Part shown: in pieces, positions 44,314-55,224 of the stretch
Layout: every line of letters begins with the position of its first letter
Numbering within the stretch: the stretch's first letter is position 1
Assembly (NCBI GenBank): GCA_947396885.1
Contig: OX377204.1
Location: 45,433,139-45,497,138 of the forward strand
Length of the DNA stretch: 64,000 nucleotides
Direction: 5' to 3'
From: Heligmosomoides polygyrus polygyrus
Lineage: Eukaryota; Nematoda; Chromadorea; Rhabditida; Heligmosomidae
Translations under genes and position numbers: made by a program
The notes under the pieces: model-generated
Databases searched by the model: none
Seen by the model: only the letters and a program-made list of their open reading frames with translations
What the model was told of the DNA's origin: nothing

Positions 44314-47300
44314 GTAGGCTTCGAAAGGAAAAGAATTAATTCTCGCGGACATTAGCGGATCGTGCTCTCCATCGTCCGCCAAGATTACGACTTAAAGGGA
44401 GTGTGCGCTCTCTTCTTGATGTCTGAAGAAGAAAAAACCTCCTTTTAAAACTAGAATTACGTAGCATGGCTCACTGTGCAACGACATAAAAACCAACTAG
44501 AAAACATCGACAACAGCTTCTGAAACATACCAGGATGGTTAGTCGACACTCAAAATCATTTGTTTTGGCGCATGTGTATGTGAGAAATTCACTAGAAAAC
44601 AATGTAGCATCTGCTTGAGTGGAGAATTTATTTTTGGAGCATTTTGAAAAGTATGTGTATTAATTTATTAGACCGCTCAGTGCTAACGCCATATACAAAT
44701 GCACAATTTTCACGTCGAACTGGGCACTTTTCAAACCCAATTTGGCACTATTCTAAGTTAGCGTTAGAACTTTCGATGTCAAAGCGAAGCGAGCTCTTTC
44801 AAATTAAAATGACCTCCAAGCAGGTTAAGCTACAGAATAAATAAGATGGTTAGAATAACTTTTTGTTTCAGAAAAAATTGCTATAACTTTCTCTAACATT
44901 GTTCAAGTTACCTGCCCCAATAAGTATAATATTCAATAAAAATTTATTTTTAACACATTCGCGACCATGTCCACTCATATGAGTGGACAGCGGAGAAGGC
45001 GGTGTCCACTCATTTGTGGACGAGGGAGTCTTGGAAGAACTTTGTTTATTGATGTTTTTGTTCGATTTTCTTCTCAAATTCCCAAATTATAGTAACAAAA
45101 AAAATGTTGGGTTTGAGTAGAGAGAAAAATGATTGGTTTTATCGTGATTAACAAGACAAGAACCTTTCCATTACTGAAACACAATAAGCGCACATACTTC
45201 TAGACCTCTCTTGAGTCTACAGTTTTGTTTTCTAAGACTCTGTCTTTTCAGCGCCTGTCCACGCAAATGAGTGTACACACGCACGCGCCAAAAAAGCCGC
45301 GGGCCGTCGCGCGCACTGGGCGCGAAAACGTTCTGTTCGTGAATGTGTCAAAGAAAAATAATCGGATATATCCTAGTCCGGGGGGCCACGTAACTAAAAG
45401 GTAGGTAACAAAACGAATTGAGACTTACCGAGCGGCGCTTAGAGAACTAGTTGGAACCTAAGAGAAACCAAAAACGAACGAACAAACAAAAAAAATCGCC
45501 GCGATTTACAACCGTCTCGGCGGGCAAATAGCGACGGAATGGAGGCATGCCGCGTGCTGACCGCCGGCTGACATGTTATAACCAGGATCCAACATGGTGA
45601 GGAGGGCAGACAACTTTGCCGGCTTACAACCGCAACAAATGTAATTTTTCTTCTTCTTCTTCTTTGTGACTTTTTTGTTTAGGGTCCTATGTTGTTCTGG
45701 GGAGCCGCTCGGTAGGTCTCAAGTGGATTTGTTACATATAATACTTTTTAGTTATGTGGCCCCGCCGGACTAGGATAGATCCAAATAATCCATCAAAATT
45801 TCTCTTAAAGCACAGCAGAAAAGAAGGTATAGCGCTAAAAGATCAGATCCCACTGTGTACCCAAAAAGTTTGCCTCAACATTTATTTGATTGATAGTGTA
45901 AATGCCAATTACATGAACCATCAATGTGAGCGTATGTGTGTTCTTTACAGTTGTTTTTGCTGTATCGTTAGCAAGTGTCAAATTTCACGAAAACAGAAAT
46001 TCTGTTATCAGTCGAATAAAAATCACAACGCTTTGAGCGAGGACATGGCGCAATCTTTTTGGCAGTTAAAAATGGCCACCTTCCTCCTCTTTAAAATGTT
46101 TTAAACCCTTATTTTTTCTCGAAAAATAAAATGTTTACAAAATTTCAAACAACGTGTTTCTTGGATAGGTGAGTTAAACTGCCTAAGAAAGTTGTACTGG
46201 AATCTTCCTTGAACAAAAATTTTTAACACGAAATGTCAATTTTGCGATCAGCACGCCAAATACCCCTCCCGTTTGGGCGAAAGAAATCGGTGGTTATGAG
46301 TCACCCGCACCTGCAGTAACCTACCGTAATTGGACGAAATTTCAAAAACAGATGGCGGATTCGTGACCAGCACCAAAAACAACCCGTTGTATGAGGTTCG
46401 GGCGAAACATTTTTTCGACCTCTCCTCGACCTCGGAGTCATAAAAGTAAATACAATAGTGCGTATAAAGAGAAAGGGTAGGCGATTTCTAGAGAATAACA
46501 AAATGCAGGCATCTCTACCCGAGTACAATAATGCGCAGAGTTAGGGTCGACGAAAGTTGGCATGTTTACGGCGTTGGCCCTCTGCCTGCACGCGGAGTCC
46601 ACAAACCACGAGAGAGCGAGCTCAAGTAGGCTGGAAACAACCATGGCTGACAGCTGTGGTAGTTAAGTGAATAGAGGTGCAGCGCGATGAGACGGAGTGG
46701 TTTGTAGTTCAACTCTCCTGTAATTCAGCAGTTTTGCTCATCCTAAAAAAAGAGCCATCACAATCAAGCTAAGCACTCTATGTAAACACGCAACAAAAAG
46801 GCCGCTAGAAAGAAACAACCTGAATCACTATACTACTATACAACTTTAGAGGATGAAAAGCTCTTCCACCCAAGAATAGCGTAGAGAGGTTATATAAGGC
46901 GCTGATCACCTATGTAATTTATGCAAGGTATTATTTGTCATTTATTATTAATATTTGTGTTTAGACTTATGGAAGGCCTGCTCTTAAAATTTCGATTGGT
47001 TATGGTGGACTTGGTGGCGATGTCAATTCCTCCACGTGGTGCCACTGGAAACTGCTCGCTCTGCGAGCTAAGCCGATCACGGACCCTCGATTGCAGGCGA
47101 CAGGCCCTTGTGACAGGCCGGCCTACGAAGACTCATGTCACATCACATGGTGTATGACTGTTCAGGTTTATCGAGATAGTGCTACGGCGTCCGCGGGAGC
47201 TGGACTCGCAAAGCCCCGCGAGTGTGAAAAGTATGCGAGGGTCCCTGATGCGAGGACGACATCGGGGGGCAACTGAGTGAGTCCGAAACTCCCGTAACGT

Positions 47301-50300
47301 AAGCAGGACCCGCGTGGCTACGCTGAATGTGGGTACGTTGACGGGCCGCTCGTGCGAGTTGGTTGAAGCACTGGAGCGTAGAAGACTTGATTTCTGTGCG
47401 GTGCAGGAGACGAGGTGGTCCTGCCGCAAGTCAAGGGACATGGACGTGGCTTCAAGGCCGTTCTATGTGGAAGTCCCAGGGCCACCAGTGGCGTCGGAAT
47501 AATCGTCTCCTAACGATTTCGTGACTCGATTGTAAGTGTCGAACGCTTTGACGATCGGTTGATGAAGATCATTGTCGCCGCTAAGGAGCGACTCTATCAC
47601 TTCTTCTCTGCGTATGCTCCGCAGAGTGGCTGCTCCGATCAAGTCAAGGAAGAGTTTTGGAGCCTGCTTGATGAGAAGACAGCAGAGGTACCGCCGAAAG
47701 ATGTCATCATAGTCGCTGGTGACCTTAATGGGCACGTAGGTGCTACGAAAGACGGGTACAGCTGTCATGGTGGTTCCGGATACGGATCACGTAACGCCGA
47801 TGGTGAGCGCATTCTTGATTACGCGGAATCGCATAACCTCACCATAGTGAACATCGTATTCCGAAAACGCGACTCGCACCTTATCTCATACTACAGTGGG
47901 AGCTCCAAGTCTCAGATAGACTTTGTCCTTGTGAGAGATCACGACCGGAGTCTTGTCACAGACGCGAAGATCGTACCGTATGAGACGGTCGCCCCACAGC
48001 ACCGACCGCTGATCTGCACTCTGAAGATTGCCCCTCCGAGGCTGAAGCAGGTCGAGCGATGCGGTGCTGCAAGAATCAAGTGGTGGCGAATGAGAGAGAA
48101 GGAAGCAGCTGTGATTTCTCGCGTGCGGTTACCAACGGTCACAACTGTCGACGAAACTTGGAAGAAAACGACCGATGCGATTCGTCAAGCAGCACAGTCG
48201 GAACTCGGCATTACGAAGCCTGGGCGATGGAAGGTCGACAAGCAGGCATGGCTGTGGACAGATGACGTGAAAGCAAAAGTGCGAGAGAAGAAGTCGCTTT
48301 ATCACGTGTTTCTCGGCGAAAAGACAGCCGATAACTGGCGGAAGTACCAAGAAGCCAAGAAGGTTGCAAAGAAGGCCATGGCTGTTGCAAAAGCCACTCA
48401 TTATGGAGATGTCAACGAGAAGCTCGAGTCGCGCGATGGTGAGCGGTATCTGTACCGACTCGCAAAGAATCGCCATCGCCAGACCGAGGACATCGAGAAG
48501 TTCTTCGGCATCAATGATGAGAACGGCCATCTTCTTACGGATTGCAAGAAGGAATAGAAGCGATGGCGCGACTAGGCCCGATGACGTGGCAGCTGATTTA
48601 TGGAAATCCAAGTACTGGTACCCTGCTAAGTGGTTGGCGAAGTTCTTTAATCAGGCTGTGGCGGAGAAGAAAGTGCCTGAGTGTTGGCGCCAAAGTAGGA
48701 CGATTCCTATTTGGAAAAAGTAGGGCAGTTCTGCAGACTGCTCCAATCACCGTCCGATTCGCTTGCTTTCGCACAGCATGAAGATTTTTCAGCGAGTTGT
48801 GGATGGACGAATTCGTGACATCGTCCGGCTTTCCAGCAATCAGTGCGGCTTCGTGGCTGGCTGTGGCACCGTTGATGCCATACATGCCGCCCGCTTCCTG
48901 ATGGAGAAGCATCGCGAGAAACAGAAACCAGTGCATATCGCCTTTCTCGACTTGGAGAAGGCCTTTGACCGTGTACCGCGTGAAGTGATATGGTACGCCC
49001 TGCGTCAACATGGAGTTCCTGAAGAGCTCATAGAGTGGGTGCGAATTCTCTACTCTTGTCCAAAGAGTTCAAGCTGCGGCTGGAACCTCGACGGAGTTTT
49101 CCATCTCTGTCGGGCGCACCAGGCTTCTGCGCTTTTCCCACTCCTCTTTGTTGTCGTCATGGATGCCATTACACGAGATCTTCGGAAGGCCGTCCCCTGG
49201 ACGTTGCTTTGTGCCGATGACGTGATGCTCGTGAAGATAAAGGTGAACTAGAGCAAGAGCTGCAAGCTTGGTGTGATCGCTTGGAGCGATTTGGACTCAA
49301 ACTGAACGTGAAAAAGACCGAATACCTAACGACGGACGTTACTGAGTCCAGCTCCATCAAGGTTAATGGCATTGAGCTCCCACGCACTTCGGTTTTTAAG
49401 TACCTGGGATCAGCAGTCGCGTCTTGCAGCACACTGATGATTGAAGTGAATTCACGCGTGAGTGCAGCTTGGTCCAAGTGGCGCTCGTTGACTGGCGTGC
49501 TCTGTGACAAGAGGATACCAGAGCGCTTCAAGTCGAAGATCTACAGAGCATCAAGATGCGCGAAGCTCGCTTGCGATGGCACGGCCACGTTCTGCGCGGA
49601 AAGGAAGACAGCGTCCGCAAGATAGGCCTTTACTTCGAGGTAATAGGAAAGCAGCCTAGAGGGCGCCCGAAGCAGCGTTGGGCTGATACGTTACATATGA
49701 GCTTGAAAGTAGCTGGTGTCCACTCCGATCTAGCGCTGGATCGGGAAAGGTGGCGTCATGACACCAGAATAGCGGACCCCGCCACGAGGCGGGACAAACG
49801 CTGAAGAAGAAGAAGATGGTGGACTACCGTAGGTATGATGAGCATGAATGAACATCACTCATTCCTACCGCTACTCACCGTTATCAAACACGTGCATCAC
49901 CTGTCGTCCCGTTGATCATCGAGTTGCTCGAGCGGGCGCCAGCAACGTCTCCATTCGTCCCTGTCGCGTGCCAGAGTGCTCCAATGGTTCCTCCTTGCTC
50001 GAGGGACACCATCGGTCGTTCAGGGCTTTCACGAAGAAGTCCGACAAATGCGTGGGTGGGCGTCCTGGTCTTCTCTTGACATCCCGCGGAATCCAGTCGG
50101 TGACGGCTCTCGTCCAGCGGGTGTCTGCAAAGGCAGCCGTCACCGACATTACGTAGCCGGTCCCCTAATTTTCGACAACTTGGCCCACGTGACAGCGTCT
50201 CTGATCTTCGAACGTCGGCGAAGCTCGGAACTCCCCAGGCCTTCTCTCACTTGCGTAAGTCGTGTCACTCCGAGCATCGTCCTCTCGATTTCACGCTGCG

Positions 50301-53300
50301 CGACGCTGATCGCGTGTTCATCCTGCTTTCGTATAGCCCAGGTCTCTGAGGCGTATGTTGGGGCAGGAAGAACGGTAGAGTCGAATAGGTGGGCACGGAT
50401 CCAGACACTCTTAGTCTTCTTCACGATTTTTTGACGCTCTTGAAAGCTCCTCAAGCCGCTCGTTTGCTCTTGCTGAGCTCTGGCGTTGACCTCACGACCC
50501 AGATACACGTAGCTGGTGCATTCGGAGATGTTCTTTCCGTTGAACGAGAATGGAACATTAAAAACTTGTCCGTTCCTCATGAACATCGTGTTCGTAAGAT
50601 CAGCTGCAGTCCAACGTTCCCACATACACGATCGAAATCGACCAGCATTCGATTCGCCTGGCTGATGCTCTGTGTTATGCGCACGATTTCGTCAGCGAAG
50701 CGAAGATGGTGCAGTTGCTGGTCGTCGACCTTCACTCCCATGTCTTCCTTTCTAGTTCGCGCATGACCTTTTCGAGGGCGGTGCTGAAGAGCTTCGGGGA
50801 TATGGCGTTTCCCTGCCGAACCCCTCTCTTCACGTCGATGACGACTTCGTTGTAGAATGGTGAAATCTTGGTCGTGAATTTATTGTAAAGCTCTCGAAGG
50901 ACTATGATGTACTGAGTAGGAACACCCTGATGGAGCAAAGCGTCGATGGCCGCTTCAGTTTCGACGGAGTCGAATGCCTTCTTCAGGTCGATGAACGTAA
51001 GACACAGCGGCAGCTTGTGCTTTCCCGACTCTTCAATGAGCTTCGTAATGGTGTGCATGTGGTCGATCGTGCTGAAACCTCACCATCCTGCTTGCTACAC
51101 AGCTGTCCTTCGTCTAACGTTCTGCTGATCCTATTCAGAGTGACTCGAATGAACGGCTTGTAGACTACGGAGAGCAGGCAGATCGGGCGATAGTTGCCAA
51201 TGTCGTGCACGTCTCCCTTCCTGTACAGCAAGACAGTCCTGCAGGTCTTCCATTGAGATGGAACATTGCACTTCGACAGGTAACGTGTGAAGAGCCGCGC
51301 CAAGGTGTTGATGAGTGCTGGCGGGAGGTTCTTCAGGTGTTCAGGACTGATCTTTCCGGGACCGGGTGCTGTACGCTTCTCCACCGACGAGATGGCGTGT
51401 CGGATTTGGGTAGGGAGAACAGAAAAAAAACAGGAAAAATAGGAAGAAATCTAATTATGCCGGGAGTCACGCCTTTACGGGGGCGTCCTAAGGGGAGTGC
51501 ACTTGAGATGAGCAACAGAATCGACCTGATGGTTGAAGTGAAGTACAGTATGGCTCAGATGGCTGCTGTGCTCTGCGCCGCAGAGTTGAGCTTTTTGATA
51601 TATTTTTTTCGGAAGTCGTGCAGTTGTGTAACTCGATTTTTTTAAATTTCGAAAGTCGAGCATTCAAATAACGCATTTTTTGAACTTTTCGAAATCCGAA
51701 CAATCGAATTTCGATTTCGAAGGCAGTTCCCTAGAGAACCGAAAGAAGACAGAACAAATCCACAATTTTCGAATGAAGGAATGGAACGAATTGAATTTAG
51801 GAAGGCAGCTTTACGAAGAAAGGCAGGAAATAAGCGTTTACAATCCAGTTAGAAGATCTGGATAACAAGATACTTGGTCACTTCTTTTTCAAGTAGTGGA
51901 CATTCCTCGCCGCTAGGCGTAATTTTCTACGCGTACGTAATCTCGTCTTCGCCTGATGACTCGTTGCTCTCTTCTGGCTCTTCGCTGGTGCACAGGGTTC
52001 CTAAAAAGTGGGTTTTCTGTCGCCATCATTTCTCTTCTGGATGCCCATAGAGCCCTCATAGGTAAAATGTTATAAAGGAAAGAAAAATAAAAGGGCTGTG
52101 TAACAAAAAAGTGCAAAATTATAAACTATGTATTGTTTTTGTCCACAATATTCTGACATACGAAGGCGAGGCGTTGGGTCGAGGTGTTTAATATTTCTTA
52201 TCGTTCCAATTAGTCTGTTCTAGCAAAGATTCATCAGACAGCCGCATTCTTGTATACGCCAGCGTTCTGAAGGGTGTTCAACAAGGAGGAGTGTGTGATG
52301 CACATTTGAGCCTAACCACAAGCACCTTTTTTTTCAAAAACAGTATTCAATCTTCCCGGGCGTATAATAGTACTCGAAATTTTTTTTCGAATATTCGAAT
52401 ATTTTGAAATGCTCACAAATTTCGAACAACCGAATTTGAGCATGTCCGAAAAAAGCGGTTTTCTGAATATTCGAATGCAAAATCATTCGAAAAACGCGCT
52501 TTTTTGAATATTCGAATTCAATATTCAGATTCGAATGAAAATCATTATAATACCTATTCGCATAGATCCTTCGAACAAAACTATAAACAACACTAGACAG
52601 GAAGATGAAATAGTGCCCAAAGCTATAATATCGCTACCAGAATCGACTAGACACCAATGATTTTCGTGATGCTGCTTAAAGTTGATGAGATTTTTGAGAA
52701 TTCTTAGGGATTGTAATACCTAAGAATTCTCAAAAATAACCCAAACCCTTACATCCTGGTATGTTCAACGCCAACGAATAAAATATCGCATTACCTCTTT
52801 CTAACTGCCCCTTTATTTGAACTCCCCCTCTAAGCCACTCTTACGAAACCCTCGCTCTCAAGCATTGTTCAAACATCGTTCGATTTCGAATTACATTCGA
52901 ACAAAACGCCGCGATTTTTGGATTCAAATCCTCCAAATGAAATCACAGACTGTTCGAAATCGATGATCGCGAAAAAGGATTGTTCGATTATTGTTCGAAA
53001 TCGAACAATGCTTGAACTTGATATTGTTCAAACATTGTTCGAGTTCGAACAATACCCGAACAATTCTTTTTCGTCATTTTGAACAATGTTCGAACAACGT
53101 CTTCCAATGTTCTTTTCGATCAATGGTTTTTTGCGAAATGCGATCTCAAACAATGTTTGAACAATGGCTTTTCGCGAAATTCGATTTCCAACAATGTTCG
53201 AACAACAGCGATTTACGATTTTCGAGTGATCGAGCGCCTAATTGTTCGAATCGCACGAACAATTATTCGGCCCGTTTAATCGAGGTCAAGTCTGCTCTGC

Positions 53301-54624
53301 GGTAGAAGGACATGGAGCGCTTGCCTGCGGTGAAGGAAGCGGAAAGTCCTCGCAGCGTGATGGGACGAAGATGCTGCTATGCACGGCTGGTGCCACGCGC
53401 CTGGACCGGATCTGAGACGATACTGTTCGGCAGAAGGTCGATATTTATTTATTTATTTACTACGTCGCTAATGACGCGCCAAACCAAACCAAAACTATAA
53501 ACTACCAAACCAAAACAGGAACAGTCAGAAACCAGAATTGGAGACAACTACAAGAGGAAATAGAAAATGAAAATAAAACAAAATCGGACAATAAATCAAA
53601 TCAACTAGTAACTGACAGAAAATAAGAATTAATCACAATCGACTGGCCAAGGGGCAGGTTTTCTTTTTCAGCAGGCACCCCACTCCGATAGCTGACAATA
53701 TGCGCGAAATACTCTTACGATGGTACAGACACGTTTTGCTTGGGAAAGACGACTGCGTGCGCAAGATGACAATCTAACTTCTAGGTGAATGCAAATGCTA
53801 AATAAGAAGAAGATATTGAGTACAAGAGAATTCTATTGCTTCCCATATAGTTTTTGCGAATAGAATAAATTTCTACTGAATTCTTCGTGGAGAAGTATCC
53901 TGAGCGTTCTTTAGACATTCGATAAAATGCGCAACTACTTCTAAACAAAAACTCAGGTTTCTGGATGAGATTGGTTTTTTATTTCGGAAGCTCAATCAGC
54001 ATCACATCTTCTCAAACACTTCAAACACAACAATGTGAGTGACCTAGTAGACTCGTACGAGTGTCCCAACCATTTGCGCCCAAACCGCCTCATCGCTTTC
54101 CTAGGCACTTTATATCGCGACTGTAGCGGCAGAGTAAGCTGTCTCCTACACTCCCCTTCAGGAAATCGTACGAAAGAGTGGTTTTCTACGCATGTCGAAA
54201 TATGGACAATCCATAGTGGCTGAATAGGGCTTACTGCTCTTCGTCCGTTCTATGTGGTCAAGGATCATACACAGAGGGTGAGCTGCTGGAGGCGCTTTCT
54301 AAAGCGTTACAATTTCCTCGTATAGTTTCTGTCGCGACGGATACTGTAAGTAAACAATGACAGTTATAACCTAAAAATTATGCTTAGGCTTTTTTATTTC
54401 GAATTCTACGTGTAACGCACATAAAACTGAATTGCTTGATTTCTTCCAAGGTGAGCAATTTGGCCATGGGCTAGCTTTTCTGTAAGCTGCTAGGTCGCGT
54501 TAATCCATAACCAACAACCTCCTTCTACATGTTCCACACTGTGTAGACCTGTGCACCACCACCTATATCTACTATTTTCAGGAGCAGGAGAATGTGGAAA
54601 GAGCACAGTATTGAAGCAAATGAG
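44196..54624 (+). CDS. Heterotrimeric G-protein alpha subunit, 5' part (exons 1 and 2)
   Basis: Couples seven-transmembrane receptors to effectors by GTP binding at the inner plasma membrane. Exon 1 (44196-44313) encodes MGLCQSTEDKQLQQKSKAID through KVVKLLLL. Gly2 is the myristoylation site and Cys4 the palmitoylation site. Exon 2 (54582-54624) starts after TATTTTCAG and completes the Gly codon, giving the P-loop GAGECGKST and then VLKQMR before donor GTGAGT. The 10.3-kb intron has donor GTAGGC, is phase 1 and splits the first Gly of the P-loop. Only about 54 of the usual 350 or so residues are present. The helical domain, switch regions and C-terminus lie outside the window or were not recognised. 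It looks like a nematode-specific GPA-type subunit, but which one cannot be decided. Confidence 0.9.
44954..45347. mobile_element. 394-bp MITE, piggyBac-like (TTAA target)
   Basis: The ends read CACATTCGCGACCA and, reversed, CACATTCACGAACA. The left flank is TTAA (44950-44953) and the right flank is TCAA (45348-45351), which fits a TTAA duplication with one later change. Just inside the left end is a perfect palindrome with 11-bp arms TGTCCACTCAT (44968-44989), with related words at 45000 and 45260. There is no coding sequence. Confidence 0.65.
45371..45775. mobile_element. 405-bp MITE with TA target duplication
   Basis: Inverted repeats of about 65 bp begin TCCTAGTCCGG and share CCACGTAACTAAAA (one difference) and TTACCGAGCGGC (one difference). 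TA flanks both ends (45369-45370 and 45776-45777). This is the pattern of a Tc1/mariner-derived MITE. There is no coding sequence. Confidence 0.75.
45778..46470. other. Intronic spacer, nothing recognised
   Basis: A 116-codon open frame begins inside the MITE end and has no recognisable domain. It is treated as chance. Confidence 0.4.
46474..46735. repeat. Repeat related to the palindromic element at 62401
   Basis: GGCGATTTCTAGAGAATAACAAAATGCA, AGAGTTAGGGTCGACG.AAGTTGG and GAGCTCAAGTAGGCTGG keep the order seen at 62467-62600 with many changes. It continues into a tRNA-like segment with GAATAGAGGTGCAGCGCGATG and AGTTCAACTCTCC (about 46670-46715). It is a single arm, not a palindrome. Confidence 0.6.
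47002..47011. repeat. Target-site duplication, left copy (second RTE)
   Basis: ATGGTGGACT recurs exactly at 49816-49825 at the other end of the RTE copy. Confidence 0.75.
47012..49815 (+). pseudogene. RTE-type retrotransposon copy 2, decayed
   Basis: It has the same 5' start (GGTGGCGATGTC) and 3' end (GCTGAAGAAGAAGAAG) as the intact element at 28917-32051, and a 10-bp target duplication. Its longest open part (47559-48557) covers the endonuclease with VAGDLNGHVG and APQHRPLICTLK. About 75 codons between the endonuclease and RT (near 48550) and about 65 codons before LRWHGHVLRG (near 49548) are deleted. The YADD box reads CADD (49212-49223). Stops and frameshifts occur near 47500, 48557, 48722 and 49250. 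It cannot encode active protein but belongs to the same family. Confidence 0.9.
49816..49825. repeat. Target-site duplication, right copy (second RTE)
   Basis: Exact copy of 47002-47011, placed directly after the AAGAAGAAG tail. Confidence 0.75.
49850..51405 (-). pseudogene. Third RTE-like retrotransposon, 5'-truncated remnant
   Basis: The minus strand reads KRTAPGPGKISPEHLKNLP, DIGNYRPICLLSVVYKPF, LTFIDLKKAFDSVETEA (motif A), GVRQGNAISPKLFSTALE (motif B), LHHLRFADEIVRI (motif C, with Glu in place of the second Asp), then FNGKNISECTSYVYLGREV, LGVTRLTQVREG and WTRAVTDWIPRDVKRRPGRP. It differs in sequence from the other two RTE copies, so it is another family. The endonuclease is missing and there are at least three frame breaks (near 51060, 50745 and 50160). 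Confidence 0.85.
51590..51730. repeat. TTCGAA-rich block 1
   Basis: Words TTTCGAAA, TCGAATTTCGATTTCGAA and related forms occur densely. It lies 0.6 kb left of the larger TTCGAA zone. Confidence 0.55.
52360..52560. repeat. TTCGAA-rich block 2 (ATTCGAATATTCGAA words)
   Basis: TATTCGAATATTCGAA and TTCGAATGAAAATC-like words repeat irregularly. Both strands read alike because TTCGAA is palindromic. It contains no gene. Confidence 0.65.
52860..53290. repeat. TTCGAA-rich block 3 (TTGTTCGAACAATG words)
   Basis: At least fifteen forms of TGTTCGAAC, ACAATGTTCGAACAA or close variants occur in 430 bp without a fixed period. The open frame of 104 codons here is a product of the repeated words and has no family resemblance. 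Confidence 0.7.
53443..53640 (-). mobile_element. CR1-type 3' end: (TTTA)n and hairpin with A-rich 3' UTR
   Basis: On the minus strand an A-poor, T-rich 3' UTR ends with the stem CGTC/GACG (53463-53476) and then AAAT units (53443-53458). It is the same design as at 55225 and 56573. No coding part is visible. Confidence 0.55.
53679..53812 (+). pseudogene. RTE C-terminal fragment
   Basis: PTPIADNMREILLRWYRHVL, then LGKDDCVRKM, ends at a stop, with an AAGAAGAAG tail at 53803-53812. This matches the last part of the RTE ORF (IADKLREARLRWYGHVL). It is a strongly 5'-truncated insertion. Confidence 0.75.
53820..54570. other. Intronic DNA before G-alpha exon 2
   Basis: No repeat end or gene is recognised. 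The final part supplies the pyrimidine-rich acceptor TACTATTTTCAG. Confidence 0.4.
54582..54624 (+). CDS. G-alpha exon 2 (P-loop)
   Basis: A 43-nt exon completing the Gly codon and encoding AGECGKSTVLKQM plus two bases of an Arg or Ser codon. It is flanked by TTTTCAG and GTGAGT. The Cys in GECGKS replaces the Ser found in most G-alpha proteins. Confidence 0.92.
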
Positions 54625-55224
54625 GTGAGTGTTCTATCCTACAAAAACACATACCGACACAGTTGGGGCATTGTAGCTCACTGAAATTGACATTGTTATA
54701 TGTAACTACTCACTTTGTCCTTCTTCTTCGAGCGTTCAGTCGCGCGCAGTCGTATGTAGGGTCCACTATTCTTGTGATCCGTCGCTACCTCATCCTATCA
54801 AAGGCGTCGCCCAGCCTGGCATCGACTTCTGTGAGAATTCTCGTCGTCGTCCTTCCTCCCTTTCCTTGAGGTTCCTCGCGGACGCTTTCCAGATGCCTCG
54901 AAATTTATGGCCAACCTTGTGTGATTGTGTTCTCTGGTCTTTTTAGGATATCTCCGTTACACCTCAGCAGCTGCTCCTTCATCCTTAGCTGTATCGGGCT
55001 GTCTTTGTCATTGCCCTAACATCTTCATTTCGCACCTTGTCCCCATGGATTCATCCACATGCCCGCCTGAGCATCCACTGGTGGGCAAATGGATCCGTAG
55101 CGTGCAGCTTCCGCTCCTGCGCGCTACCCAGGGCCCAGCATTAGGTGCCAAAGAGACACTTTTCAACACCTTTTCAACGCGAAAATGGAACAGGAAGCGG
55201 TACATCAGAGACACGACTTCCAAT
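54625..55224. other. Probable G-alpha intron 2
   Basis: No third exon with the expected LLH..GF continuation was found here or further right on the + strand. A readable frame at 54925-55374 has no domain. Confidence 0.4.

Noticed and set aside
45754..46104. A 116-codon frame in the G-alpha intron
   Set aside because: It begins inside a MITE terminal repeat and shows no recognisable domain.
52991..53305. A 104-codon frame in the TTCGAA zone
   Set aside because: Its residues come from the repeated TTCGAACAAT words, with no start context or family match.
55008..55223. Minus-strand frame as a G-alpha or other host exon
   Set aside because: There are no splice sites in phase and no similarity to the expected G-alpha helical domain.
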